Shown here one piece after another: positions 1 through 5,175 of a stretch of DNA of 5,175 nt (positions are counted from its first letter, which is position 1; each line of letters begins with the position of its first letter). The notes beneath the pieces were generated by a model. The model ran no database searches. It was not told where the DNA came from and was given only the letters and a program-made list of their open reading frames with translations. This DNA comes from Polynucleobacter sp. UBA962 (lineage in GTDB: Bacteria > Pseudomonadota > Gammaproteobacteria > Burkholderiales > Burkholderiaceae), in the NCBI GenBank assembly GCA_002292975.1, contig DBCI01000082.1:1-5175 (forward strand), read 5' to 3'. Both the position numbers and the translations under genes were made by a program.

Positions 1-1
1 T

Positions 2-1195
2 ATTTCTAATTACCGCAAATTAAATATAGAGCAACGCGTCAAATTTTTTACGACCTTGGCGGAGCAATTTAATATTGATGTAGAAGCGCTTACTAAAGCC
101 ACGCAAAGTTTTGCTGCAGACCCTAGTGCCCGTAATTACATTCGCCTGCAAAAGATATCAGAGTCTCCTAGACAAGAGCTCTTGCGGCGTTTAAATCGCG
201 CTCCTAGTGGGACTGCTGCCGTGGTGGAGATGCGTCGCGATCTTTTAAGCATGCTGCACAAGAAGCCTGAGTTAGCAGGCCTAGACTATGACATGCGGCA
301 TTTGCTGTCATCCTGGTTTAATCCAGGTTTTTTGAAAATGCACCGAGTGGATTGGAAATCTCCCGCTGAGATTTTGGAAAAGATCATCGCCCATGAAGCA
401 GTACATGCGATTGATGGCTGGGATGATTTGCGTCGCCGCTTGCAGCCAGATCGCCGGTGCTTTGCATTCTTTCATCCTCAACTACCGGATGAACCATTAA
501 TTTTTGTGGAAGTCGCACTATTACCTGAAATCCCAGTAGCAATCATGCCCTTAGTGGATAAGAAATCATTGCCTGTGGAGCAAACGAATCAATACAAGGT
601 AGCGGCCTTCTATTCCATTAGTAACTGCGAATCAGGTTTGCGTGGGGTATCTATGGGTAACTTCCTGATTAAACGAGTTGCTGAGCAATTGCATGCTGAG
701 TTTCCAGGACTTAAAACGTTTGTCACTCTCTCTCCAATTCCAGGTTTGATGGACTGGATTACTGCAGGGGCTCATTTGGGTGAAGGCCCAAGTGCCGATA
801 AGGTTAAGCCCGCGATTCGGAAGTCGCGCGATGAGTCTCTTGAATTACTGAAACTGAGTGGTACATCATGGCCAGATAAGTTATCAAAAGCATGGCACCC
901 AGATACCTCTACCAAAAAAGAGAAAGAGGCTTTTGAGTGCCTAACCGCAATTTACTTAGCCTGTGTCACCCCTAATCGGGATGGAAATCCCGTGGCAAAG
1001 TTTCATTTGGGTAATGGAGCGAAGTTACATCAAGTTAATTGGGCTGGAGACTTGTCTAAAAATGGTCTACGGCAGTCGGCAGGCTTGATGGTCAACTATT
1101 TGTATGACCTTGCAAATGTTGAAGAAAATCATGAGCAATTTGTGAATGGTGAGATCATTTATTCAAGGTCAGTCGCTAAGCTGATGAACCCTTAA
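2..1195 (+). CDS. Malonyl-CoA decarboxylase, 5'-partial (start lies before the window)
   Basis: Decarboxylates malonyl-CoA to acetyl-CoA and CO2, the last step of malonate use; cytoplasmic. The reading frame is open from base 2, and the residues before the TTG at 56 (YRKLNIEQRVKFF) fit the helical N-terminal domain of the family. The real start is therefore upstream, and TTG 56 is an internal Leu. There are 397 visible residues; full-length members are usually about 450. The order is an N-terminal helical region, then the GNAT-like catalytic domain, beginning around HEAVHAIDGWDDL (base ~390) and continuing through FAFFHPQLPDEPLIFVEVAL and GNFLIKRV. The catalytic pair known in the family matches Ser in LSPIPG (codon 731-733) and His in FHLGNGA (codon 1004-1006), both intact. 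The C-terminal QSAGLMVNYLYDL is also typical. The neighbours, a Bug receptor and malonyl-CoA synthetase, support a role in malonate catabolism (matA-like). Family assignment is very secure; the physiological substrate source is inferred. Confidence 0.95.
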   Translation: MSNYRKLNIEQRVKFFTTLAEQFNIDVEALTKATQSFAADPSARNYIRLQKISESPRQELLRRLNRAPSGTAAVVEMRRDLLSMLHKKPELAGLDYDMRHLLSSWFNPGFLKMHRVDWKSPAEILEKIIAHEAVHAIDGWDDLRRRLQPDRRCFAFFHPQLPDEPLIFVEVALLPEIPVAIMPLVDKKSLPVEQTNQYKVAAFYSISNCESGLRGVSMGNFLIKRVAEQLHAEFPGLKTFVTLSPIPGLMDWITAGAHLGEGPSADKVKPAIRKSRDESLELLKLSGTSWPDKLSKAWHPDTSTKKEKEAFECLTAIYLACVTPNRDGNPVAKFHLGNGAKLHQVNWAGDLSKNGLRQSAGLMVNYLYDLANVEENHEQFVNGEIIYSRSVAKLMNP

Positions 1196-1219
1196 AGCTC
1201 TAAGTCCTATATAAGACTT

Positions 1220-1242
1220 TTAGGGGTTTAGCCCTAGTTTTT
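1220..1242 (+). terminator. Probable intrinsic terminator after malonyl-CoA decarboxylase
   Basis: TAGGG (1221-1225) and CCCTA (1232-1236) form a 5-bp stem around a 6-base loop, extended by a T-G wobble (1220/1237), and are followed directly by five T (1238-1242). It lies 25 bases after the decarboxylase stop. The stem is short, so termination may be partial, which would allow read-through into the downstream receptor and synthetase genes. A second hairpin just upstream (AAGTC 1202-1206 / GACTT 1215-1219) abuts it. Confidence 0.55.
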
Positions 1243-1262
1243 GTAGTTCGTTTTAGAATGGT

Positions 1263-1294
1263 GATCGCATCTAATTTTGATCGTAAATGAATTT
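1263..1294 (+). repeat. Two imperfect GATCG direct repeats ahead of the Bug gene
   Basis: GATCG occurs at 1263-1267 and again at 1279-1283, 16 bases apart. Each copy is followed by an A/T-rich segment ending in AATTT (AATTTT at 1273-1278, AATTT at 1290-1294). The pair sits between a TAGAAT -10-like hexamer (1254-1259, with no convincing -35) and the ribosome-binding site of the receptor gene. A regulator site is possible, but the repeats are short and A/T-rich, so chance is a real alternative. Confidence 0.2.
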
Positions 1295-1296
1295 AA

Positions 1297-1303
1297 GAGG
1301 AGA
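1297..1303 (+). promoter_or_regulatory. Shine-Dalgarno site of the Bug receptor gene
   Basis: GAGGAGA, with core AGGAG at 1298-1302, lies 9 bases before ATG 1312. It is a strong site with good spacing and fixes the start of the receptor gene. Confidence 0.8.
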
Positions 1304-1311
1304 CAAACAAA

Positions 1312-2298
1312 ATGGTTTTTAATTCAAAGAAAAAAATCGCCGGTTTACTGGTTGGCTTGCTGTCAGTACTAGGTGTTTCTAGTACAGCTATGGCTCAGGA
1401 ATGGCCGGTTAAAGCGGTCACATTTTTGAACCCATTCCCAGCTGGTGGCGGTACAGATGCATTTGCTCGTCCTTTGGCAGCTCAGTTGACCGAGCAGCTC
1501 GGTAAGCAGTTCATTATTGATAACCGTGGCGGTGCAGGCGGTACTGTCGGCGCCTCAGTAGCTGCTAAAGCTGCCCCTGATGGCTACACCTGGTTTATTG
1601 GTGCCTCCCATCACACCATCGCACCTTCTATGTATAAAACCCTTGACTACGATATTCAGAAGAGCTTTATACCGATTGCCTTGTTAGCCAGTGTTCCACA
1701 AGTCTTGGTAGTTAATCCTGGTCGAGTAAATGCCCGGAATCTTAAAGACTTTATCGCTCTGATGAAGAAAAATCCTGGTAAATACAACTTTGCGAGTGCG
1801 GGCAGCGGTACCGTGCACCATCTGGCAGGCGAGTTGTTCAAGATCCAAACGGGTACTTTCATCGTTCATATCCCTTATCGTGGCGCTGGTCCCGCGATGA
1901 GTGATTTGCTAGCAGGTCAGGTTGATCTTGAGTTTGATGGCCTTGGTACTTCAGCCCCCCAAATTAATGCAGGTAAGTTATTTGCCATTGCAGTAGCTGC
2001 GGATAAGCGTAATCCTGCAATTCCGAATGTGCCAACTTTTGCAGAAGCAGGTTTGCCAGACTACAAAGTATCAACTTGGTATGCCATGTTCGCGCCAGCA
2101 GGAACACCGAAGCCAATCATTGATAAGATGACCGCAGAAGTACAAAAAGCCCTAAATAATCCTAAGTTAAAAGCAATTTGGGCAAGTAATGGTGCTGAGA
2201 CTCCTAACCTTTATGGCCCAGCATTTGGCCAATTGGTCGCGGCTGACGTTAAGCGTTGGGCAGAAGTTGTTCAAAAATCAGGCGCTAAGCTCGATTAA
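1312..2298 (+). CDS. Bug-family (TctC-like) periplasmic solute-binding protein, probably for malonate
   Basis: Periplasmic receptor of the tripartite tricarboxylate transporter (TTT) family. It has 328 residues, the normal length. The signal peptide is clear: basic start (NSKKK), hydrophobic core (residues 9-22), and an AMA signal-peptidase I site, with cleavage likely after Ala28. The mature protein begins QEWPVKAVTF. Family signatures follow: PFPAGGGTDAFAR (41-53), DNRGGAGGTVGA (70-81), APDGYT (88-93), NFASAGSGT (159-167), PYRGAGPAMSDLLAGQVD (188-205) and NVPTFAEAGLPDY (239-251). In this family the PFPAGGGTD loop and the SAGSGT region line the ligand cleft. The gene sits between malonyl-CoA decarboxylase and malonyl-CoA synthetase and is 27 bases from the latter, probably in one operon with it. 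Malonate as ligand is inferred from this context only. No TctA/TctB membrane subunits are in the window, so the receptor may use a permease encoded elsewhere or act in sensing. Confidence 0.93.
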   Translation: MVFNSKKKIAGLLVGLLSVLGVSSTAMAQEWPVKAVTFLNPFPAGGGTDAFARPLAAQLTEQLGKQFIIDNRGGAGGTVGASVAAKAAPDGYTWFIGASHHTIAPSMYKTLDYDIQKSFIPIALLASVPQVLVVNPGRVNARNLKDFIALMKKNPGKYNFASAGSGTVHHLAGELFKIQTGTFIVHIPYRGAGPAMSDLLAGQVDLEFDGLGTSAPQINAGKLFAIAVAADKRNPAIPNVPTFAEAGLPDYKVSTWYAMFAPAGTPKPIIDKMTAEVQKALNNPKLKAIWASNGAETPNLYGPAFGQLVAADVKRWAEVVQKSGAKLD

Positions 2299-2313
2299 TT
2301 TGTACTTGTTTGT

Positions 2314-2319
2314 AAGGGG
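2314..2319 (+). promoter_or_regulatory. Shine-Dalgarno site that decides the matB start
   Basis: AAGGGG lies directly against TTG 2320 with no spacing, but 6 bases before GTG 2326. This makes GTG 2326 the likely start and the upstream TTG unlikely. Confidence 0.65.
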
Positions 2320-2325
2320 TTGGTA

Positions 2326-3849
2326 GTGAACTTGTACGCATTACTAGAAAAAGGTTTTCCTAAGAACCGCGAAGACTGTGCACTAGAAACCCCTGAAGGC
2401 TTGTTTTACACGTGGCGCGATATCGATCGCGCTACAGCCATGATGGCAAACCTGCTTAAGAGCCTGAACTTACCTTCAGGCTCTCGAGTGGCAGTTCAGG
2501 TTGAAAAATCCCCAGAAGCATTATTTCTTTATCTCGCAACATTACGAGCTGGCTTCGTCTATTTGCCTCTCAATACCGCTTATCAAGAATCTGAGATTCA
2601 GTACTTTATAGAAAATGCTGAACCTGCTGTAGTTATATGTAGCCCCAAAAACTTTTCGTGGATCTCCAAAATTGCTTTTAAGGCTGGCACTAAAAACGTT
2701 TTTACTTTAGATGAGAACAGAACTGGTTCATTACTAGAGCGCTCAGTACATTGTTCAGACCAATTTAATACCGTTACTAGAACCAATGATGATCTAGCTG
2801 CGATTTTGTATACCTCAGGTACAACTGGTCGCAGCAAAGGTGCGATGTTGACCCATGGTAATTTGGGTAGCAATGCCTTAGTCCTAAATCAATTCTGGGG
2901 CTGGAAAAAAGGGGATGTACTTTTACATGCCCTGCCCATCTTTCATGTGCATGGCCTATTCGTGGCTGCTCACGGTGCCCTGATTAACGGCAGCAAAATG
3001 ATTTGGCTACCGCGTTTGGATACGACCCAGCTCATTAAGTACTTACCTCGTTCAACCGTGATGATGGGGGTTCCAACATTCTACGTTCGGCTTTTAATGG
3101 ACCCGAACTTTAATAAAGCTGTTTGCAAGAATATGCGACTTTTTGTCTCGGGCTCCGCTCCTTTACTGACCGAGACCTTTAATAACTTCCAAAAGCTTAG
3201 TGGCCATACTATTTTGGAGCGCTACGGTATGAGTGAGACCGTGATGCTGGTATCCAATCCCTACGAAGGCGCTCGGATTGGTGGCTCAGTTGGCGTTGTT
3301 TTGCCAGGCGTTGAGGTACGTGTAGTAAACGAGTCTGGTCAGTTATGCGGGTCCGATGAAATCGGCGGCATTGAAGTTCGTGGCCCCAATATCTTTAAGG
3401 GGTACTGGCGCATGCCCGAGAAGACCGCTGAGGAGTTTACAAAAGATGGCTGGTTCAAGACTGGTGATGTTGGACGTTGGGGCGGAGAAACTAGCGCTGG
3501 CAAAGTTCCTAATCATTATCTTTGTATCGTCGGTCGCAATAAGGATTTAATCATCTCCGGTGGTTATAACGTCTATCCTAAAGAGATTGAGAGTTTTATC
3601 GATGACATGGATGGAGTTGAGGAAAGCGCCGTGATTGGCATACCGCATAAAGATTTTGGGGAAGCAGTAATGGCGCTGGTGGTTCCTAAACCAGGAATCA
3701 AACTAAATGGTCAAGCAATGATTGATGCGCTGAAGTCAAAGATTGCAAACTTTAAGGTACCAAAGCGGGTAGAGATTTTAGAAAGTCTGCCCCGTAATGC
3801 GATGGGTAAGGTACAAAAGAACGTCTTGCGACAGCAGTACAGCACTTAA
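2326..3849 (+). CDS. matB: Malonyl-CoA synthetase (malonate-CoA ligase, MatB type)
   Basis: Cytoplasmic ANL-superfamily enzyme that converts malonate, CoA and ATP to malonyl-CoA, AMP and PPi. I place the start at GTG 2326 because AAGGGG is 6 bases upstream, giving 507 residues beginning MNLYALLEKGF. Motifs in order: YTSGTTGRSKG ATP loop (~162-172), HVHGL (~207-211), MMGVPTFYVRLL (~246-257, typical of malonyl-CoA synthetases), ERYGMSET (~298-305), DGWFKTGDVG (~374-383), hinge VGRNKDLIISGGYNVYP (~402-418), and PRNAMGKVQK with the catalytic Lys near 495. All core motifs are intact. Between GDVG and IVGR there are about 18 residues (RWGGETSAGKVPNHYLC), a longer loop than many relatives show. Its partners are the receptor gene just upstream and the malonyl-CoA decarboxylase gene, which would consume its product. 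The end overlaps the convergent TSUP gene by 4 bases. A general short-chain acyl-CoA synthetase is possible, but the context strongly favours malonate. Confidence 0.92.
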   Translation: MNLYALLEKGFPKNREDCALETPEGLFYTWRDIDRATAMMANLLKSLNLPSGSRVAVQVEKSPEALFLYLATLRAGFVYLPLNTAYQESEIQYFIENAEPAVVICSPKNFSWISKIAFKAGTKNVFTLDENRTGSLLERSVHCSDQFNTVTRTNDDLAAILYTSGTTGRSKGAMLTHGNLGSNALVLNQFWGWKKGDVLLHALPIFHVHGLFVAAHGALINGSKMIWLPRLDTTQLIKYLPRSTVMMGVPTFYVRLLMDPNFNKAVCKNMRLFVSGSAPLLTETFNNFQKLSGHTILERYGMSETVMLVSNPYEGARIGGSVGVVLPGVEVRVVNESGQLCGSDEIGGIEVRGPNIFKGYWRMPEKTAEEFTKDGWFKTGDVGRWGGETSAGKVPNHYLCIVGRNKDLIISGGYNVYPKEIESFIDDMDGVEESAVIGIPHKDFGEAVMALVVPKPGIKLNGQAMIDALKSKIANFKVPKRVEILESLPRNAMGKVQKNVLRQQYST

Positions 3850-4664
3850 ACGATAAGCGCTTTACGGGCTTCGTTAAACATGAACAAAGCCAAAAACATC
3901 AGCATGACCCCAAAGACACGCTTTAACTCAACAACGTTTAGTTTGCGCGCTAGCTTTGCTCCAAGTGGTGCAGTGAATATGCTAGTTGCCACAATGCACG
4001 CCACAGCTGGTAGATAAATAAAACCAAAGGAGCCGGCTGGTAAATCAGGGCGCCCATAGCTACCAAAGATATAACCGAGAGTTGACGCCAATGCAATCGG
4101 AAATCCTAATCCCGAGGAGGTTGCCATTGCAATGTGCGGCTTCACATTGCACCAGATCATGAATGGCACAGTCACGAATGCTCCTCCAGCTCCTAATAGA
4201 CTGGAAAGTGCTCCAGAAAATGCGCCATAGGAGAAAAGCCCCACTCTGCCAGGAAGATCACGCTCAGGCTTCGGTTTCTTATTAATAAACATCTGGATCG
4301 AGGTATACACAATAAAGACTGCAAAAAAGAGTGATAGCCAGCCTGTATTGAATGCATCAAAGAGCTCGCTGCCCCCTACAAAACTACCAGCAATAATCCC
4401 GGGGGTAAAACCGGTTACCAATTGCCAATTAATCGAGCCGTGTTTGTGGTGAGCCCAAATCGCAGAAAGTGAGGTAAATACAATGGTGGTCATGCCAGTA
4501 GCAATCGCCATATGCACAATGATGTCTTGGCTAAAGTTCTGGTGATTGAACACGATGATCATGAAGGGGACTAAGATCATGCCCCCACCAATTCCGAGAA
4601 GCCCTGCTAAGAATCCTGCACAAGCACCACAAACCAGCAGGATGGCAATATCCGTTAAGAGCAT
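3846..4664 (-). CDS. TauE/SafE (TSUP) family membrane protein
   Basis: Inner-membrane protein of the TSUP family, whose studied members move sulfite, sulfoacetate or other organosulfur or organic anions. It has 272 residues and about eight hydrophobic segments. The family's internal duplication is visible: GLLGIGGGMILVPF (residues 21-34) in the first half and SLLGAGGAFVTVPF (155-168) in the second, each followed by a conserved helix (HMAIATGMTT and HIAMATSSGL). A charged cytoplasm-type linker (NKKPKPERDLPGR, 128-140) separates the halves. The start ATG at 4662-4664 is preceded by an imperfect ribosome-binding site (AAGGCGG) that appears to lie in the 3' end of the upstream 6S-like RNA. Its stop interlocks with that of matB. 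It is convergent with the malonate genes, so a shared job is not implied. The substrate cannot be told from sequence. Confidence 0.9.
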   Translation of the reverse strand: MLLTDIAILLVCGACAGFLAGLLGIGGGMILVPFMIIVFNHQNFSQDIIVHMAIATGMTTIVFTSLSAIWAHHKHGSINWQLVTGFTPGIIAGSFVGGSELFDAFNTGWLSLFFAVFIVYTSIQMFINKKPKPERDLPGRVGLFSYGAFSGALSSLLGAGGAFVTVPFMIWCNVKPHIAMATSSGLGFPIALASTLGYIFGSYGRPDLPAGSFGFIYLPAVACIVATSIFTAPLGAKLARKLNVVELKRVFGVMLMFLALFMFNEARKALIV

Positions 4665-4667
4665 AAA

Positions 4668-4852
4668 AGGATCCCCGCCTTGGGCGCTAGGCCGTCATCC
4701 TGAACCCTAAAGTTCAAGGTGGTACGGTAGCAATACTTCGGGTGCATCAAAAGATCCAGGGAGTGCAAGACGAGCCCGCACTATGAATCGATAAGACGCT
4801 CGCGCCCATACTGCAATACCCGTTCCGTATGCTTACGCATCGGTTCAAGGAA
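4668..4852 (-). ncRNA. ssrS: 6S RNA (ssrS-like), ends approximate
   Basis: 6S RNA binds sigma-70 RNA polymerase by imitating an open promoter and dampens transcription in stationary phase. The interval lies directly after zapA on the same strand, the usual place for ssrS in many proteobacteria, and has no coding potential. Near its 3' end, CACCTTGAAC (4721-4712) and GGTTCAGG (4706-4699) form a hairpin resembling the E. coli CCUUGAACC / GGUUCAAGG element. GACGGCCTAGCGCCC (4696-4682) then resembles the E. coli ACAGCCUGCGG strand. Pairings I can see: TGGGCGC (4808-4802) with GCGCCCA (4687-4681), perfect over 7 bp; CGTC (4798-4795) with GACG (4696-4693); ATC (4792-4790) with GAT (4699-4697), an alternative to the hairpin base; and possibly CCTTG (4850-4846) with CAAGG (4682-4678) as the closing helix. 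A hairpin CCGATGC-GTAA-GCAT-A-CGG (4843-4825) lies near the 5' end. About 180 bases matches the usual length. Exact ends and promoter are not resolved. Confidence 0.75.
4675..4681 (-). promoter_or_regulatory. Likely ribosome-binding site of the TSUP gene within the 6S-like RNA 3' strand
   Basis: On the - strand AAGGCGG (4681-4675) differs by one base from AAGGAGG and lies 10 bases before ATG 4664. It coincides with the 3' strand proposed to close the 6S-like structure, so the two roles may compete on a read-through transcript. Confidence 0.4.
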
Positions 4853-5175
4853 CTATTGGCCTTGGCGCACCAGGCAGGGAAAGGGTTTTCATAAGAGAGT
4901 CAACCTGCTGTTCAAGGGCAAGGACCTCTTGTTCAATTTGAATCAGATGCTCGGGATTAGCTTGAGGAGTATTAGAAGCCTCCGCAATCATCTTCTGCGC
5001 CTGAATTAACTCGCCTGCTAATTTAATGGCAGCCATCATTGCAGCACGCTCAATACTTTTATTACCACTAGCAAGAGCTAGTTGTATTTGCTCATCTGCA
5101 AAAGCACATGCTTCCCGGAGCAAAGGCTCATGATCGCTTGTAGTGGCAAGAGTAATTTTATGGCCAGCTAGGCTG
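4845..5175 (-). CDS. zapA: Cell division protein ZapA, 5'-partial (start lies beyond the window)
   Basis: ZapA binds FtsZ and promotes bundling of protofilaments at the division ring; cytoplasmic. The frame stays open to the right edge: before the TTG at 5123 it reads SLAGHKITLATTSDHEP, which is the N-terminal ZapA strand region (compare the family's GREYTLAC pattern). TTG 5123 is therefore internal. There are 109 visible residues, and probably only about 10 are missing. LLREACAFADEQI and SIERAAMMAAIKLAGELI match the conserved ZapA helices (family pattern ERIAVMAALNLAHEL). They are followed by a long C-terminal helix with coiled-coil character (LIQIEQEVLALEQQVDSLMKTL) and a Pro-rich tail ending PRPIVP. 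It is followed by the 6S-like RNA, the classical zapA-ssrS arrangement. Divergence from the textbook motif is moderate; position and helix pattern make the call solid. Confidence 0.83.
   Translation of the reverse strand, partial: SLAGHKITLATTSDHEPLLREACAFADEQIQLALASGNKSIERAAMMAAIKLAGELIQAQKMIAEASNTPQANPEHLIQIEQEVLALEQQVDSLMKTLSLPGAPRPIVP

Noticed and set aside
56..58. TTG as the start of malonyl-CoA decarboxylase
   Set aside because: The frame is open upstream to base 2 and those residues fit the family's N-terminal domain; no ribosome-binding site precedes it. The gene is cut by the window edge.
1656..1869. Two short antisense reading frames inside the Bug gene
   Set aside because: They lie wholly inside a well-supported gene, have no recognisable protein features and no convincing start signals; shadow frames.
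2320..2325. TTG start for matB two codons before GTG 2326
   Set aside because: The AAGGGG ribosome-binding site would be directly adjacent to the TTG with no spacing; GTG 2326 has a workable 6-base spacing.
2598..2873. Antisense 91-residue frame inside matB
   Set aside because: Shadow of the ATP-loop region of matB, with no family resemblance.
3356..3550. 64-residue frame in another + frame inside matB
   Set aside because: Overlaps the intact, motif-rich C-terminal part of matB; no independent support.
3855..3862. AAGCGCTT palindrome near the matB/TSUP junction as a bidirectional terminator or operator
   Set aside because: It has no loop-forming stem and no T-tract, and lies within the TSUP coding end; probably incidental.
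4846..4864. CAAGG/CCTTG inverted repeat at the end of zapA as a terminator
   Set aside because: The stem is only 5 bp with a 9-base loop and has no T-tract on either strand; pairing of this CCTTG with the RNA 3' strand seems as likely.
4898..4903. TTGACT on the - strand as a -35 box for the 6S-like RNA
   Set aside because: No acceptable -10 lies 16-18 bases downstream; the bases encode part of ZapA and the match is likely chance.
5121..5123. TTG as the start of the zapA-like gene
   Set aside because: The frame continues to the right edge with ZapA-like sequence (SLAGHKITLATT), so the true start is outside the window.

Overview
The window looks like ordinary chromosome from a betaproteobacterium of moderate GC, most like a Polynucleobacter-type freshwater Burkholderiaceae member. 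This is inferred from four things: a Bug-family periplasmic receptor (a family expanded in Burkholderiales), a zapA gene followed by a 6S-like RNA, a moderate base composition judged by eye, and protein sequence style. No database search was possible, so the genus is a guess.

Left part, + strand (1-3849). Three genes form a malonate-assimilation cluster. The first is malonyl-CoA decarboxylase (MCD/MatA type), whose 5' end lies outside the window. It is followed by a hairpin plus T-tract that looks like an intrinsic terminator. Next comes a Bug/TctC-type solute-binding protein with a signal peptide, and 27 bases later a malonyl-CoA synthetase (MatB type) starting at GTG 2326. Together they predict capture of malonate in the periplasm, ATP-dependent activation to malonyl-CoA, and decarboxylation to acetyl-CoA and CO2. 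No TctA/TctB membrane subunits and no regulator are present here.

Right part, - strand (3846-5175). Reading from the right edge, the order is: most of zapA (N-terminus outside the window); a roughly 180-base non-coding interval that I read as 6S RNA (ssrS), based on its position after zapA and a CCTTGAAC / GGTTCAGG hairpin followed by GACGGCCTAGCGCCC near the 3' end; and a TauE/SafE (TSUP) family membrane protein whose start codon lies within a few bases of the RNA's 3' end. The TSUP gene converges on matB and the two stop codons interlock over 4 bases (TTAA).

I see no mobile element, CRISPR array, tRNA or rRNA. The most interesting points are the structural RNA, the way it abuts the TSUP ribosome-binding site, and the prediction that this Bug protein is a malonate receptor. 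I do not see evidence for a wholly undescribed system.
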